A stretch of 33,198 bases of DNA from Planctomycetota bacterium (GCA_029936315.1 JAPYTD010000015.1:16339-49536); one strand, 5' to 3'; positions 9,209 through 17,765 are shown, numbered from the stretch's first letter. Program-made: numbers and translations. The notes: generated by a model from the letters alone, not told the origin.

Positions 9209-10867
9209 CTAGTCGCCAAACGTAGTCTGGGCCTTCTCCAGGTCCTCGACGCTGCCGATATCGAGCCAGTTCCCGGTCAAAGGCGTCGCCTCAAGCGGCA
9301 GGCGTTGGCTCAGCCATGCCAGGAAATGACCCGGTGCGTCTGGATTGCCGCCATCATCCAGATAGGTGGCGACCAGCTCCGGCAGCTCTTTGGGCAACAG
9401 GTAGACGGCGATGGCGGACAGGTTCGACTCGGGGTGCTCGGGCTTCTCCCGAAACCTGGACACCTTGTCGCCGTCAAGTAGCACCTCGCTATAGCGCCCC
9501 GACGGCACCGGCGTCGGTACTTCGCGAACGATCAACTGCCCGCCGCCACTGGCGCGGAAACGATGCACGAGTTGGCTCAGATCAAAGTCGAACAGGTTGT
9601 CGCACGCGAGCACCAGGTAGCCATCGGGTTGCACGTCGGTCGCAGCCGCTTGCAATGCCAACGCCAGATCCCGGATCGCCCCGAGTCTCGTCTCATTGCT
9701 GTCGGCGCCATCATCGACGAGCACCACCGGCAAGGCTGGGCGAGCAGTCGCCTGCCACTTGACGAAGTCCGCGTGGAAGCGATGGTTCACCACCACGACG
9801 CCGTCGACCACGGCGCCAGTGCGCACGACTTGATCGACGATGCGCGTCAACATCGCCTTGCCACCAACTTCGAGCAATGGCTTGGCCAAGGTCTTGGTCA
9901 ACGGATAGAGGCGCGTCGCAAAACCCGCAGCCAAGAAGACCGCGCGTATCTGCGGCCACGGCACGTGCACAGTTGGCCTGAGCGTCTGGTGGCCGGCCTG
10001 CGAGCACGCTGCAGCAACTTCTGTACGATGGTTTTCATCACGGCACGCAAACAGCACGGCACCGCCCGAACCCGGAAACTTGGCACCAGCGCCGAGGCTA
10101 CGGCCGAGTTCGATCAGTTCCCGATCCGCATCGGCGATCGAAAACACACTCGCACGCAGTTCGAAGTTGCGGTTGACGCACTGCAAGAACGCTTCGTGGT
10201 CCGCATCCTCAAGTGCCTGGCGGCCTGCGACCGCGTTGTCGGCGAGGTTCTGCATGACCGAACGCACCTCTTGGTCGCCGTCCTGCCAACGCACAAACAT
10301 CGGCTCGTGCACGTCGCCGGAGTTCTGGCCAGGGACACCATGCCAGGCCAGCAGCAGCGGTGGCAGCAGGTTGGCATTGAGACGATGCACCGCCCCTTCG
10401 GCAAATGGTCGCTCGAAGTTCATCGCCAGTAGGCCATCGTGTGCCTGCACCAGTCGATCCAGGGCACCGGCTCGGATTCCGAGAACTTCATTTTCGACCC
10501 GAAACGCCAGTTCGGCGACCCTCAGGGCTGCCATCGGCAACCCAAACCACCGGCTCCACGCCCGCGTCGCGGCAACCACCAATGCGCTTGAGCCAGACAG
10601 GCCGCCTTGGAACGGCACGTTGCTGGTGAACGTCAGCGCAAACGGTCGCGACGAACCACTGAGGCCAGCCGCGTCGAGTTCGGCGCCAAACAGCTTCCAA
10701 GCGGCTGCAAGCAGCTCATTCGGCAGCCTGTTCGCCGTTGCTTCGGTGAGAGTGACGGTGACGCCGAGTTCGGCGACGCTGAAACCGAGACCCTGTCCAC
10801 CGTAGATGTCTGACGGGTTGCCGAGCAGGCCAATGCGAGCTTGAGCAGATGCAGTGAGCGAGATCAT
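9209..10867 (-). CDS. Fused GHMP kinase (glucuronokinase-like) and sugar-1-phosphate nucleotidyltransferase
   Basis: 552 residues from the ATG at 10867; the open frame upstream to 11191 is shadow of the divergent gene. Residues ~1-300 are a GHMP kinase: ARIGLLGNPSDIYGGQGLG at the start, the ATP loop VPFQGGLSGSSALVVAATRA near 85-100, and GAGAKFPGSGGAVLF near 265. The wording of these motifs, plus GIRAGALDRLVQAHDGLLAMNF and LLPPLLLAW, closely recalls plant glucuronokinase. Residues ~305-552 are a nucleotidyltransferase: AVFLAAGFATRLYPLTKTLA then KPLLEVGGKAML, the metal-binding LACDNLFDFD, FREKPEHPESNLSAIAVYLL and GNWLDIGSVEDL. Together they would phosphorylate C1 of a sugar and transfer it to a nucleotide. 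Uronic acid as substrate is inference from the kinase half. It is divergent from the Gfo/Idh/MocA gene, with only 48 bp between. Confidence 0.9.
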   Translation of the reverse strand: MISLTASAQARIGLLGNPSDIYGGQGLGFSVAELGVTVTLTEATANRLPNELLAAAWKLFGAELDAAGLSGSSRPFALTFTSNVPFQGGLSGSSALVVAATRAWSRWFGLPMAALRVAELAFRVENEVLGIRAGALDRLVQAHDGLLAMNFERPFAEGAVHRLNANLLPPLLLAWHGVPGQNSGDVHEPMFVRWQDGDQEVRSVMQNLADNAVAGRQALEDADHEAFLQCVNRNFELRASVFSIADADRELIELGRSLGAGAKFPGSGGAVLFACRDENHRTEVAAACSQAGHQTLRPTVHVPWPQIRAVFLAAGFATRLYPLTKTLAKPLLEVGGKAMLTRIVDQVVRTGAVVDGVVVVNHRFHADFVKWQATARPALPVVLVDDGADSNETRLGAIRDLALALQAAATDVQPDGYLVLACDNLFDFDLSQLVHRFRASGGGQLIVREVPTPVPSGRYSEVLLDGDKVSRFREKPEHPESNLSAIAVYLLPKELPELVATYLDDGGNPDAPGHFLAWLSQRLPLEATPLTGNWLDIGSVEDLEKAQTTFGD

Positions 10868-10915
10868 TCGAACCACAGGATACCGTGAGCCGGCCCGTCT
10901 ACACTCAGCCGAGAA

Positions 10916-12103
10916 ATGAACCGCCCCCTCACCGTCGCCCTCGTCGGCACCGGATTCCTCGCCCGCACCCGTGCCCACTGCTGGCGCCGCGTGCACCACG
11001 CCAATGTTGAGATCATCATGGTCTCGCGCGAACTGCAGCGCGCCGAAGAATTCGCCAAGGAGGTCGGCGTTGCACGCGCCGCCTCGTTCGACCAGATTCT
11101 CGCCGATGACAAGGTAGATCTGGTCGACCTGTGCGTGCCCAACCATGCTCACGCGCCGCTGTGTTTGCGCGCGGCCGGGGCCGGCAAGCATGTGCTATGT
11201 ACAAAGCCGTTGACCGCGTTCTGGGGGCAAGGCCTGCCCGCTGATGCCTCGGCCGCCGAGGTTGCGGCTACGGATCGCACCACCATGCTCAAGGCAGCCG
11301 TTGCCGACGCTGAGGCGATGGTTGCGGCCTGTGAGGAGGCGAAGGTACAGCTGTTCTACGGCGAGAACTGGATCTTCGCGCCGACCATCGAACGCGCTGC
11401 CTCGCTCGGTGCCGCGGCCAAGGGCGTCGTTCTTGAGATGCGCGGCTGGGAAAGCCACTCAGGTTCGCACGCCAGCTACGCACGCGATTGGCGGCACGCC
11501 GGAGGCGGTGCCTTGTTGCGGCTCGGCGCCCACCCCATCGGCACGATGCTGTGGCTGAAACGACGCGAAGGTCTGCGCTTGCGTGGCAAGGCGACCAAGG
11601 TCATCGCGGTCACCGCCGAAGTGACCGACCTGTCGCGCGCGGCGGAAGGCGCGGCATGCGAAATCGCAACCGGCTGGACCGACGTCGAAAACTGGGGCAT
11701 GTGCGTGCTGCACTTCGACGACGGCACCCGCGGCGTCGCCTACGGCAGTGACAACATGCTCGGCGGCATGCAGAGCCACCTGACGATTCTTGGCAGCGAC
11801 CACCGACTGGAGTGCTCGCTATCGCCCGTTGACTCGCTCAAGTCCTATGCCGTCAACGAAGGTACCTACGGCGACGAATACATGATGGAGAAGCTGTCGG
11901 GCCAGGCTGGATGGTCGACCCCAATGCCCGACGAACTGTGGTGCTCGGGGCAGCAAGGGCTGTTGCAGTCTGTGGCTGATCACCTGCGCACTGGCGAACG
12001 CAGCGATGTGGATGGCGACCTCGGTCTCGAAGTGGTGCGCATCATCTACGCGTCGTATCGCAGTGCCTCCGAAGGGCGACGCATGCAATTCAGCGAAGCC
12101 TAG
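10916..12103 (+). CDS. Gfo/Idh/MocA family NAD(P)-dependent oxidoreductase
   Basis: 395 residues. The N-terminal Rossmann fold starts at VALVGTGFLARTRAH (GxGxxA-type dinucleotide loop), then VDLVDLCVPNHAHAPLCLRA and GKHVLCTKPL, where the usual E-K-P of the family is T-K-P; the lysine that contacts substrate and cofactor is kept. The C-terminal alpha/beta domain has the conserved DWRHAGGGALLRLGAHPIG, with the catalytic-region His. A region of ~25 residues after TKPL is longer and richer in Ala than usual. Relatives oxidise or reduce sugars, inositols or sugar acids. The gene is divergent from the glucuronokinase-like fusion, which suggests a shared sugar or uronate pathway, but the substrate is not certain. 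It converges with ribD. Confidence 0.9.
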   Translation: MNRPLTVALVGTGFLARTRAHCWRRVHHANVEIIMVSRELQRAEEFAKEVGVARAASFDQILADDKVDLVDLCVPNHAHAPLCLRAAGAGKHVLCTKPLTAFWGQGLPADASAAEVAATDRTTMLKAAVADAEAMVAACEEAKVQLFYGENWIFAPTIERAASLGAAAKGVVLEMRGWESHSGSHASYARDWRHAGGGALLRLGAHPIGTMLWLKRREGLRLRGKATKVIAVTAEVTDLSRAAEGAACEIATGWTDVENWGMCVLHFDDGTRGVAYGSDNMLGGMQSHLTILGSDHRLECSLSPVDSLKSYAVNEGTYGDEYMMEKLSGQAGWSTPMPDELWCSGQQGLLQSVADHLRTGERSDVDGDLGLEVVRIIYASYRSASEGRRMQFSEA

Positions 12104-12178
12104 ACCTCGCCACAGAACTCCAACGTCAGAGTTCCCACCCCAGAGTTCCGGGCTTTGGGGGCCGGGTTTTGGCCCGTG

Positions 12179-13291
12179 CTATACGAAGCCAGCGATGGCC
12201 ATGTCCGCGCCATACTGCTGCGTGCGCACCTCGGACAGCTGCCAGGCTTCGGCCATGAACGGTCGGCCTTCGCCGCCGACCGGAGTGGGCGCTTCACTGC
12301 CACCGATGATCTTCGGCGCTACAAACGCGAGCACCTGATCGACCGCGTTCCACGCAAACATCTGCGCGACCAAGCCACCGCCGCCCTCAACGAGGATGCG
12401 GCGCAGTCCACGGCGGCGCAGCTCCTTGAAGGCGAGGCCGAGGTGCAACCGACGAGGTCCTTCGGCAGTTGGGATGTGCAGCACGTTGACGCCGAGGTCG
12501 GCGAGGCGTCCGGTGCGACGCGGATCAACGCCTTCGCTGACGAGCAGCCAAATCGGGATCTCGCGGGCGGTACGTACGAGGTTGCTGTCGTCGACGATCT
12601 CGGCCAATGGATCGATAACGATGCGAATCGGCTGCTTGCCTTCGACGTGGCGAACCGTCAATTCCGGGTCGTCAATCTGCGCCGTGCGGAAGCCAACCAT
12701 CACGCCATCGCAGCGGGCGCGCAGTTCGTGGGTCTTCTTGCGGGCTTCGGGGCCGCTGATCCAACGCGCCTCCCCGGTTGTCGCCGCTGTCTTGCCGTCG
12801 AGGGTCATCGCCCATTTGCACAGCATCCACGGCCGGTCCAACGACAACGACTTGCGGAACGGAACGTAGATCTCGTCGCAAGATGACGCGAGCACCCCAT
12901 CCAGCACGTCAACCCCCGCCTCTTCGAGCAGGGCGATGCCCATGCGGCGGTGGCGCGGGTCGGGGTCGACGGTGCCGATGATCACACGCTTGATGCCGGC
13001 TGCGATCAATGCCTGCGCACACGGCGGCGTTTTCTTACCTTCGACACCCTGCTCGGTGGAGCAAGGCTCTAGCGTGACCACCGCCGTGTCGGGACGTTTG
13101 TTGTGGCGATGCGCCTCCTCGAGCGCGACCGCTTCGGCGTGGCGACCGCCAAAGAACTCGTGGTGGCCACGGGCGACGATCTCACCATCCTGCAGCAACA
13201 CGCAACCAACCCGCGGGTTCGGCTCGACTTCAAAACGGCCGAGGTCTGCCAGCGCAATCGCTTGGCGCATCAAGTCGTCTTCCCCGTTCAC
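12179..13291 (-). CDS. ribD: Riboflavin biosynthesis protein RibD (deaminase/reductase)
   Basis: 370 residues, GTG start overlapping the miaB stop codon by 4 nt (GTGA), so translation is probably coupled. The N-terminal deaminase has the zinc site: GGRHAEAVAL (HAE) and EPCSTEQGVEGKKTPPC, where the loop between the two cysteines is five residues longer than the common EPCSHxGRTPPC. The C-terminal reductase has WAMTLDGKTA, GEARWISGPEAR, DGVMVGFRTAQIDDPELT and ILVEGGGGLVAQMF. RibD deaminates the diamino-pyrimidine made from GTP and then reduces the ribose side chain, steps two and three of riboflavin synthesis. No other rib genes and no FMN riboswitch are visible nearby. Confidence 0.95.
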   Translation of the reverse strand: MNGEDDLMRQAIALADLGRFEVEPNPRVGCVLLQDGEIVARGHHEFFGGRHAEAVALEEAHRHNKRPDTAVVTLEPCSTEQGVEGKKTPPCAQALIAAGIKRVIIGTVDPDPRHRRMGIALLEEAGVDVLDGVLASSCDEIYVPFRKSLSLDRPWMLCKWAMTLDGKTAATTGEARWISGPEARKKTHELRARCDGVMVGFRTAQIDDPELTVRHVEGKQPIRIVIDPLAEIVDDSNLVRTAREIPIWLLVSEGVDPRRTGRLADLGVNVLHIPTAEGPRRLHLGLAFKELRRRGLRRILVEGGGGLVAQMFAWNAVDQVLAFVAPKIIGGSEAPTPVGGEGRPFMAEAWQLSEVRTQQYGADMAIAGFV

Positions 13292-14754
13292 GAACCGCTT
13301 ACCTGTGCAGGGTCCTGTTCGTGGTCAAGATCCCTGTCGTACTGAAGATCGTGCGCGCCCCCTTCGGCGGCATCGTGACCCTGCAAGTCCCCCACGCACG
13401 AATGCGCCAGCGCTTCGGTGACGGTGACCGGCACGTATTGCCCGACCAGCTGCTTGTCGGTTGACGCAAAGTGTATGAGGCGATGCTGCGAAGTGCGGCC
13501 GGTCATGCGGCCCGCAACCTTGCTCTCGCCTTCGACGAGCACTTCGACGGTAGAACCGACCACCGCCTGGTTCCTCTCCGCCGACAACTCTTCTTGCACG
13601 GCCAACAGCACCTGATTGCGACGATTCTTCTCCGCGTCGCATACATCGTCGACGAGTTCCGCTGACAACGTGCCGGGCCGCGGCGAATACTTGAAGATGT
13701 AGCTTTGCGAAAATCGAAGTTCCTTCATCAACGCGACCGTGGCTTCGAAGTCTTCTTCGGTCTCACCCGGATAGCCCACGATGAAGTCGCTATGGAGTTC
13801 CATGTCCGGAACCTTCGCCCACAGCTGCTCGATGCGCTTCTTGTAGCGCTCGACGGTGTAGCCGCGACGCATCGCCTTGAGCATGGCGTTACTGCCGGAT
13901 TGCGCCGGCAGATGCAGGTAGCGCGACAGTTTGGGCAGCTCGGCCAGAACGTCGATCAGATCCGGGCTCAAGAAGTTCGGGTGCGACGTGATGAACGCGA
14001 GTCGACGCAGCGCGGGGATGCCATGCAGTTCTCGCAGCAAGCGCGCCAAGGTGGCGTCCTGGCCTTTGAGGTCGCGGCCGTAGGCGTTGACGGTCTGGCC
14101 AAGCAACGTGATCTCGGAGACGCCATCATCGACCAGACGATTGGCCTCGTCGACCAGATCAGCGATCGGCCGCGAGATCTCATCACCGCGAGTTGTCGGC
14201 ACGATGCAGTAGCTGCACGGCATGTTGCAGCCACGCATGATCGACATGTAGGCCTGGCTCTGGTGCGGCCTGACCTTGACGTTGCGCTTGATGCTGTCGC
14301 CACTGATGCCGTGGTCCACGCTGACCATGCCAGCGCCCACGACTTCGTGTTTGGTCCTGGCCGGTTCGCGCTGCGCCACCAGCTCACGGTTACGGGTGCG
14401 CGCTTTCTCGACGGTGTCATCAATGTCGCCGAACGCCGACGGGCCGACGATCAGGTCTATGTGCGGCATGCGTGCCAGCATGTAGCGCTTGTGTTCCTGC
14501 GCCATGCAGCCGATCACTCCGACGACCAACTGCGGTTCGGTGCGCTTGCGGATGCGCAGCTTGCCGAGTTTGGACCAGACGCGGTCTTCGGCGTGCTGGC
14601 GAACCGAGCAGGTGTTGATCAGGACGACATCGGCGTCGGCCTCGGCGGTCGCGGCGGAGTAGCCGCGTTGCTGCAATTTGGTTTCTACGAGTTCGCTGTC
14701 CAGCTTATTCATCTGGCAGCCATAGCTCGTGAGGTGGTACTTCGGCGCGGTCAT
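13288..14754 (-). CDS. miaB: tRNA-2-methylthio-N6-dimethylallyladenosine synthase MiaB
   Basis: 488 residues. The UPF0004 domain carries three Cys for the auxiliary 4Fe-4S cluster: SYGCQMNKLDSE, LINTCSVRQHAED and GVIGCMAQE. The radical SAM domain has MRGCNMPCSYCIVPTTRGDE (CxxxCxxC), followed by ITLLGQTVNAYG and LHLPAQSGSNAMLKAMRRGY. A TRAM RNA-binding domain follows, about residues 390-460. MiaB adds a methylthio group to i6A at position 37 of tRNAs reading UNN codons. The last ~25 residues form a polar, acidic tail after TRAM that is not part of the usual core. Start ATG at 14754; ribD follows with a 4-nt overlap. The order miaB-ribD is not a standard pathway pair. Confidence 0.96.
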   Translation of the reverse strand: MTAPKYHLTSYGCQMNKLDSELVETKLQQRGYSAATAEADADVVLINTCSVRQHAEDRVWSKLGKLRIRKRTEPQLVVGVIGCMAQEHKRYMLARMPHIDLIVGPSAFGDIDDTVEKARTRNRELVAQREPARTKHEVVGAGMVSVDHGISGDSIKRNVKVRPHQSQAYMSIMRGCNMPCSYCIVPTTRGDEISRPIADLVDEANRLVDDGVSEITLLGQTVNAYGRDLKGQDATLARLLRELHGIPALRRLAFITSHPNFLSPDLIDVLAELPKLSRYLHLPAQSGSNAMLKAMRRGYTVERYKKRIEQLWAKVPDMELHSDFIVGYPGETEEDFEATVALMKELRFSQSYIFKYSPRPGTLSAELVDDVCDAEKNRRNQVLLAVQEELSAERNQAVVGSTVEVLVEGESKVAGRMTGRTSQHRLIHFASTDKQLVGQYVPVTVTEALAHSCVGDLQGHDAAEGGAHDLQYDRDLDHEQDPAQVSGS

Positions 14755-14859
14755 GTAGGGCGGGGGATTCTACGGCCAAGTCGCTACGAACCCAGTAGTT
14801 GCTGACGAGACCTGAGACTGCCTCCCCACCGGTGACGTGGCGTGCTCGCATTAACACTC

Positions 14860-15275
14860 ATGGCAACCCCCGTTACCCGTCGCTCGTTTCTCGGCAGCTG
14901 AGCCGCCGCAGCAGGCTGCCTGTCGATTCCGCTGCCAGGCGTTTCTTCAGTGCTGGCGCCCGCGAAGACAACACCTGCCCACCAGCCAAAACGCATCTTG
15001 ATGCTCGGCGGCACCGGCTGGCTCGACCCAGCAACGGTGCGGGCTGGCCTGGCGCGCGGCCACCACTCTACGTTGTTCAATCGCGGCAAGACCAATCCGG
15101 CTACACCAACGTCACGCGCGCCATCCAGGCGGGTCTCACGTTCCGCCCTCTTGCGGAGACCATCCGCGACACGACGGATTGGGTGAAACAAGGGCGCGGC
15201 GACAAGCCATGGCGTGCCGGGATGAAGGAAGCGCGCGAAGCCGAATTGCTCGCCGCCTGGAAAACTCGGCACCAA
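14860..15275 (+). pseudogene. Broken Tat-exported NAD-dependent epimerase/dehydratase gene
   Basis: From the ATG at 14860 the frame reads MATPVTRRSFLGS, a twin-arginine signal start, then a TGA at 14899-14901, then continues with AAAAGCLSIPLPGV and RILMLGGTGWLDPATVRAG, ALFNRGKTNP-like residues to about 15100. This is the Rossmann start of the planctomycete epimerase family (GGTGFLG-type loop, LFNRGKTNP). At about 15095-15105 the sequence jumps to another frame (+2) and reads YTNVTRAIQAGLTFRPLAET then DTTDWVKQGRGDKP and AREAELLAAWKTR, the C-terminal end of the same family. The middle, by family length roughly 230-270 residues, is missing, and no stop follows the natural end. A premature stop, a large deletion and a frame change show the gene is dead. 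Confidence 0.82.
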
Positions 15276-15451
15276 GGCTCACACATGCGAGAGCCGCGAG
15301 GCTCGATGCCATGGCAGACTCTCGAGCGCACCAGCGCCGGCAAATGGTCTCGGCACGGCCGACCGGAAGGCCGAAGAGCGCGCGCGACCGGCACTCGTCG
15401 TCGCACAATCGCCAAAGCGACGCCATACTGTTGCAGCCCCAACTTGCACCC
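15276..15451. other. Non-coding stretch before the Kelch gene
   Basis: I see no gene in these ~175 bases: the frame left over from the epimerase remnant runs on as arginine-rich shadow sequence. Together with the remnant it makes a ~700-bp region without an intact gene between miaB and the Kelch protein. The promoter for the Kelch gene is presumably here, but no clear -10/-35 pair stands out. Confidence 0.5.
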
Positions 15452-16966
15452 ATGCGCACCTACACTCTCGTAGCCTCACTCCTTGCCGTTGCTAGCGCGC
15501 CCGTTATCGCGCAGAACCTCGAACTCGACAAGATCGGAGGCGCTCTGGGCGGCACCCTGGACTGCCCCATCCACGGCAACCCCAACGAGCCCTACGCCCT
15601 GCTGCTCGACATCATCGAACAGCAGACCTTGCTGCCACAACTCGGCGTTACCCTGGACATTACCGACCAGTTCGCCTGGTTGACCGCGATCACGCCATCG
15701 TATCTCGGCGTGACCGACGGTGCGGGCAACGCAATTGCGACGACGGTGCTGCCCAACGATCCGGTCCTGCAGAGCTTCGTGCTGTCCATGCAGGCGATCG
15801 CTGGCTCGGGCCCGTACCGCGTCTCCAACTTGGTGCGCGTTACGCCGCAGGCTGCCAACACCTTCGAACCTGCGCTCAACAATCCGGTCGTGCCAATTGC
15901 CGGCGGCGGGGCCATTGCCGGCAGCAACGGCGACGTGCTGTTCGTCGGCGGCTCTGGCCCCGTGTCAACGAACTACAGTTCCCACCTCGAAGAGTGGCAA
16001 CTCGGTGGAGCGACGTTCGGCGTCGGCTTGCTGTCACAGACCACTACACTGGCAGACGGTCGCGTCTTGTTTACGGGTGGACTCAGCTTGGCCACGGGCC
16101 AACCTACGGACGAAGCAGCGATCTACGATCCGGCTACCCAGACGACCACGACGCTGACGATGTCGTCGCCTCGCGCTGGCCACGGCGCTTCCCAAATGGG
16201 CAACGGCCTCGTGCTGATCACCGGCGGTGTTCTCAGCTTTGATTTGGCCAACCCGCTGACTCTGCTGACCAGCGTGCAGAACTCCACCGAGTTGTTCGAT
16301 CCAAGCACGGACACGTTCTCGGCGGGCCCAGTCCTGCTCGAGGCGCGTGCCTTGCACACATCGACGACGTTGACCAATGGTCAGGTGCTGATTGCCGGTG
16401 GTATCACCCTGGTGCCGATCATCAATGTGCCAACGGTTTCGTCGACGGCCTACCTGTTCGACCCGAACAGTGGCAACTTCGGGTTGCCTGCTTTCTTCAG
16501 CGGGGCGCGCTTCCTGCACAGCGCGACGCAGCTAAGCAACGGCAAGGTGCTGATCGCCGGTGGCCTCAGCCTCGACCTGACGACATTCTTGACGACGCTC
16601 AACATCGCCGACATCGTCATCGGCACTCGCGACGACTGCCTGGTCTACTCGACGGGCTTCCTGTTCGGCTCCTTCGCATCCGTGCAAGGAATGCAGGTCG
16701 GCCGGGCCGGCGCTGGTCTCGCGCCATTGCCAAACGGTGGCGCCCTGATTACCGGCGGCTTCCAACTGAGCCTCGACATCGGCAACGGCCAGTTCCTGGC
16801 CGGCGCCACCGAAACGGCTGACATATTCTCCCAGGGCCCGAACAGCATCACGCCGACGGGATCGATGGCGGCGCCGCGTTTGTTCCCGCTCACGTTAAGC
16901 CTGCCCGATGGCACGATCATGGTTGTCGGCGGTGGCCCGCTGGAAGCCGAGATCTTCCAGCTCTAG
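15452..16966 (+). CDS. Exported Kelch-repeat (beta-propeller) protein
   Basis: 504 residues from the ATG at 15452, chosen because it gives a clean signal peptide (MRTYTLVASLLAVASAPVIAQ, cut after the last Ala). Residues ~22-135 are a separate N-terminal region with no family I recognise. From about residue 145 Kelch-like blades repeat about every 60 residues, each with a glycine pair and a 'quantity, database-like' strand: DVLFVGGSG, RVLFTGGLS, LVLITGGVL, QVLIAGGIT, KVLIAGGLS, GALITGGFQ and TIMVVGGGP. That is seven, enough for one seven-bladed propeller. Several blades are preceded by RAGHGASQ or ALHTSTTLTNG segments. Such propellers bind partners at the cell surface or periplasm. Transcribed alone; the next gene follows after ~90 bp. 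Confidence 0.85.
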   Translation: MRTYTLVASLLAVASAPVIAQNLELDKIGGALGGTLDCPIHGNPNEPYALLLDIIEQQTLLPQLGVTLDITDQFAWLTAITPSYLGVTDGAGNAIATTVLPNDPVLQSFVLSMQAIAGSGPYRVSNLVRVTPQAANTFEPALNNPVVPIAGGGAIAGSNGDVLFVGGSGPVSTNYSSHLEEWQLGGATFGVGLLSQTTTLADGRVLFTGGLSLATGQPTDEAAIYDPATQTTTTLTMSSPRAGHGASQMGNGLVLITGGVLSFDLANPLTLLTSVQNSTELFDPSTDTFSAGPVLLEARALHTSTTLTNGQVLIAGGITLVPIINVPTVSSTAYLFDPNSGNFGLPAFFSGARFLHSATQLSNGKVLIAGGLSLDLTTFLTTLNIADIVIGTRDDCLVYSTGFLFGSFASVQGMQVGRAGAGLAPLPNGGALITGGFQLSLDIGNGQFLAGATETADIFSQGPNSITPTGSMAAPRLFPLTLSLPDGTIMVVGGGPLEAEIFQL

Positions 16967-17054
16967 ACCAAACACGCCCGAACTCGGTGTTCAGATTCGG
17001 CTTGTGTGTAAATAGGCCTTGTCTCGTGGTAGTTTAAGCGCCAACGAGCAACGC

Positions 17055-17765
17055 TTGGATTTCGTACACACAATTACCGACCCGCCGAACGGCCCCGTGC
17101 CAATGTTCCCGCTGCCGGGAGTGTTCCTGTTCCCGCATCAGGTGCTCCCGCTGCACGTCTTCGAAGAGCGCTACCGCACCATGGTTACGGACCTGCTCGA
17201 CGGGCCGGGCCGACTGGTGATTGCTGCGCCTGTACTCGGCGCCAGCGCAGCCCCCGGAGAGATTCCGGATGTGGTCCCGGTCGCAGGCCTGGGCGAGATC
17301 CTTCGCCATGAGAAGCTCGATGATGGTCGCTACACCATCTGGGTTCTCGGCCTGTCCCGCGTGCACATCCATGAGGTCGAGTGCGAGACCCCCTACCGCC
17401 AGGCCGAGTGTCTGCCGTTCATGGAGACGGAGGTGCCACCAGACGAGGCGCACGAGTTGGCCAAGGAACTGCGCGACGCGGCGTCCGACCGATTGAAGAA
17501 ACCACTGCCGCTACCGGATTCGACCCCGCCAGGTTTACTCGCAGATCTGCTGATGCAAACGTTGCAGGCGGAGCGCACTCTGACCGAACGGGCCTTCGTC
17601 GAACCCAACGTGGTGGCTCGTGCCCATCTGGCATTGCAGGAGGCACATCGTCGCGCCGAAGAGTCATCTGGAGACTTGTCCACAGAGGATTCCACTGGTG
17701 ATTCCGCTGGTGGTTCCACTGGCAGCCCACCGTGGCGGGAACGGTCGGCAGACGACGACGCATAG
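17055..17765 (+). CDS. Lon protease N-terminal (substrate-binding) domain protein
   Basis: About 236 residues from TTG 17055; TTG 17019 would add 12 residues, and I prefer the shorter form because relatives begin shortly before the PMFPLPGVFLFPHQVLPLHV strand. FEERYRTMVTDLL completes the PUA-like Lon N-terminal signature. No ATPase or protease domain follows, so this is the stand-alone version (as in YcaP/cereblon-type proteins), thought to bind unfolded proteins or peptides. A helical segment spans ~140-205, and the C-terminus is a Ser/Thr/Gly/Asp-rich tail (SGDLSTEDSTGDSAGGSTGS) that should be disordered. It heads a co-directional run with the NTPase (53 bp on), PNP-like protein and PurN. 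Confidence 0.86.
   Translation: MDFVHTITDPPNGPVPMFPLPGVFLFPHQVLPLHVFEERYRTMVTDLLDGPGRLVIAAPVLGASAAPGEIPDVVPVAGLGEILRHEKLDDGRYTIWVLGLSRVHIHEVECETPYRQAECLPFMETEVPPDEAHELAKELRDAASDRLKKPLPLPDSTPPGLLADLLMQTLQAERTLTERAFVEPNVVARAHLALQEAHRRAEESSGDLSTEDSTGDSAGGSTGSPPWRERSADDDA

Noticed and set aside
12104..12178. Inverted repeat GAACTC...GAGTTC and a GGGCC...GGCCC pair between the dehydrogenase and ribD
   Set aside because: Arms of only 5-6 bp with no T-tract; a terminator is expected between convergent genes, but these are too weak to call.
13705..14805. Plus-strand frame of 366 codons opposite miaB
   Set aside because: miaB has all its cysteine motifs; the antisense frame shows none of any family.
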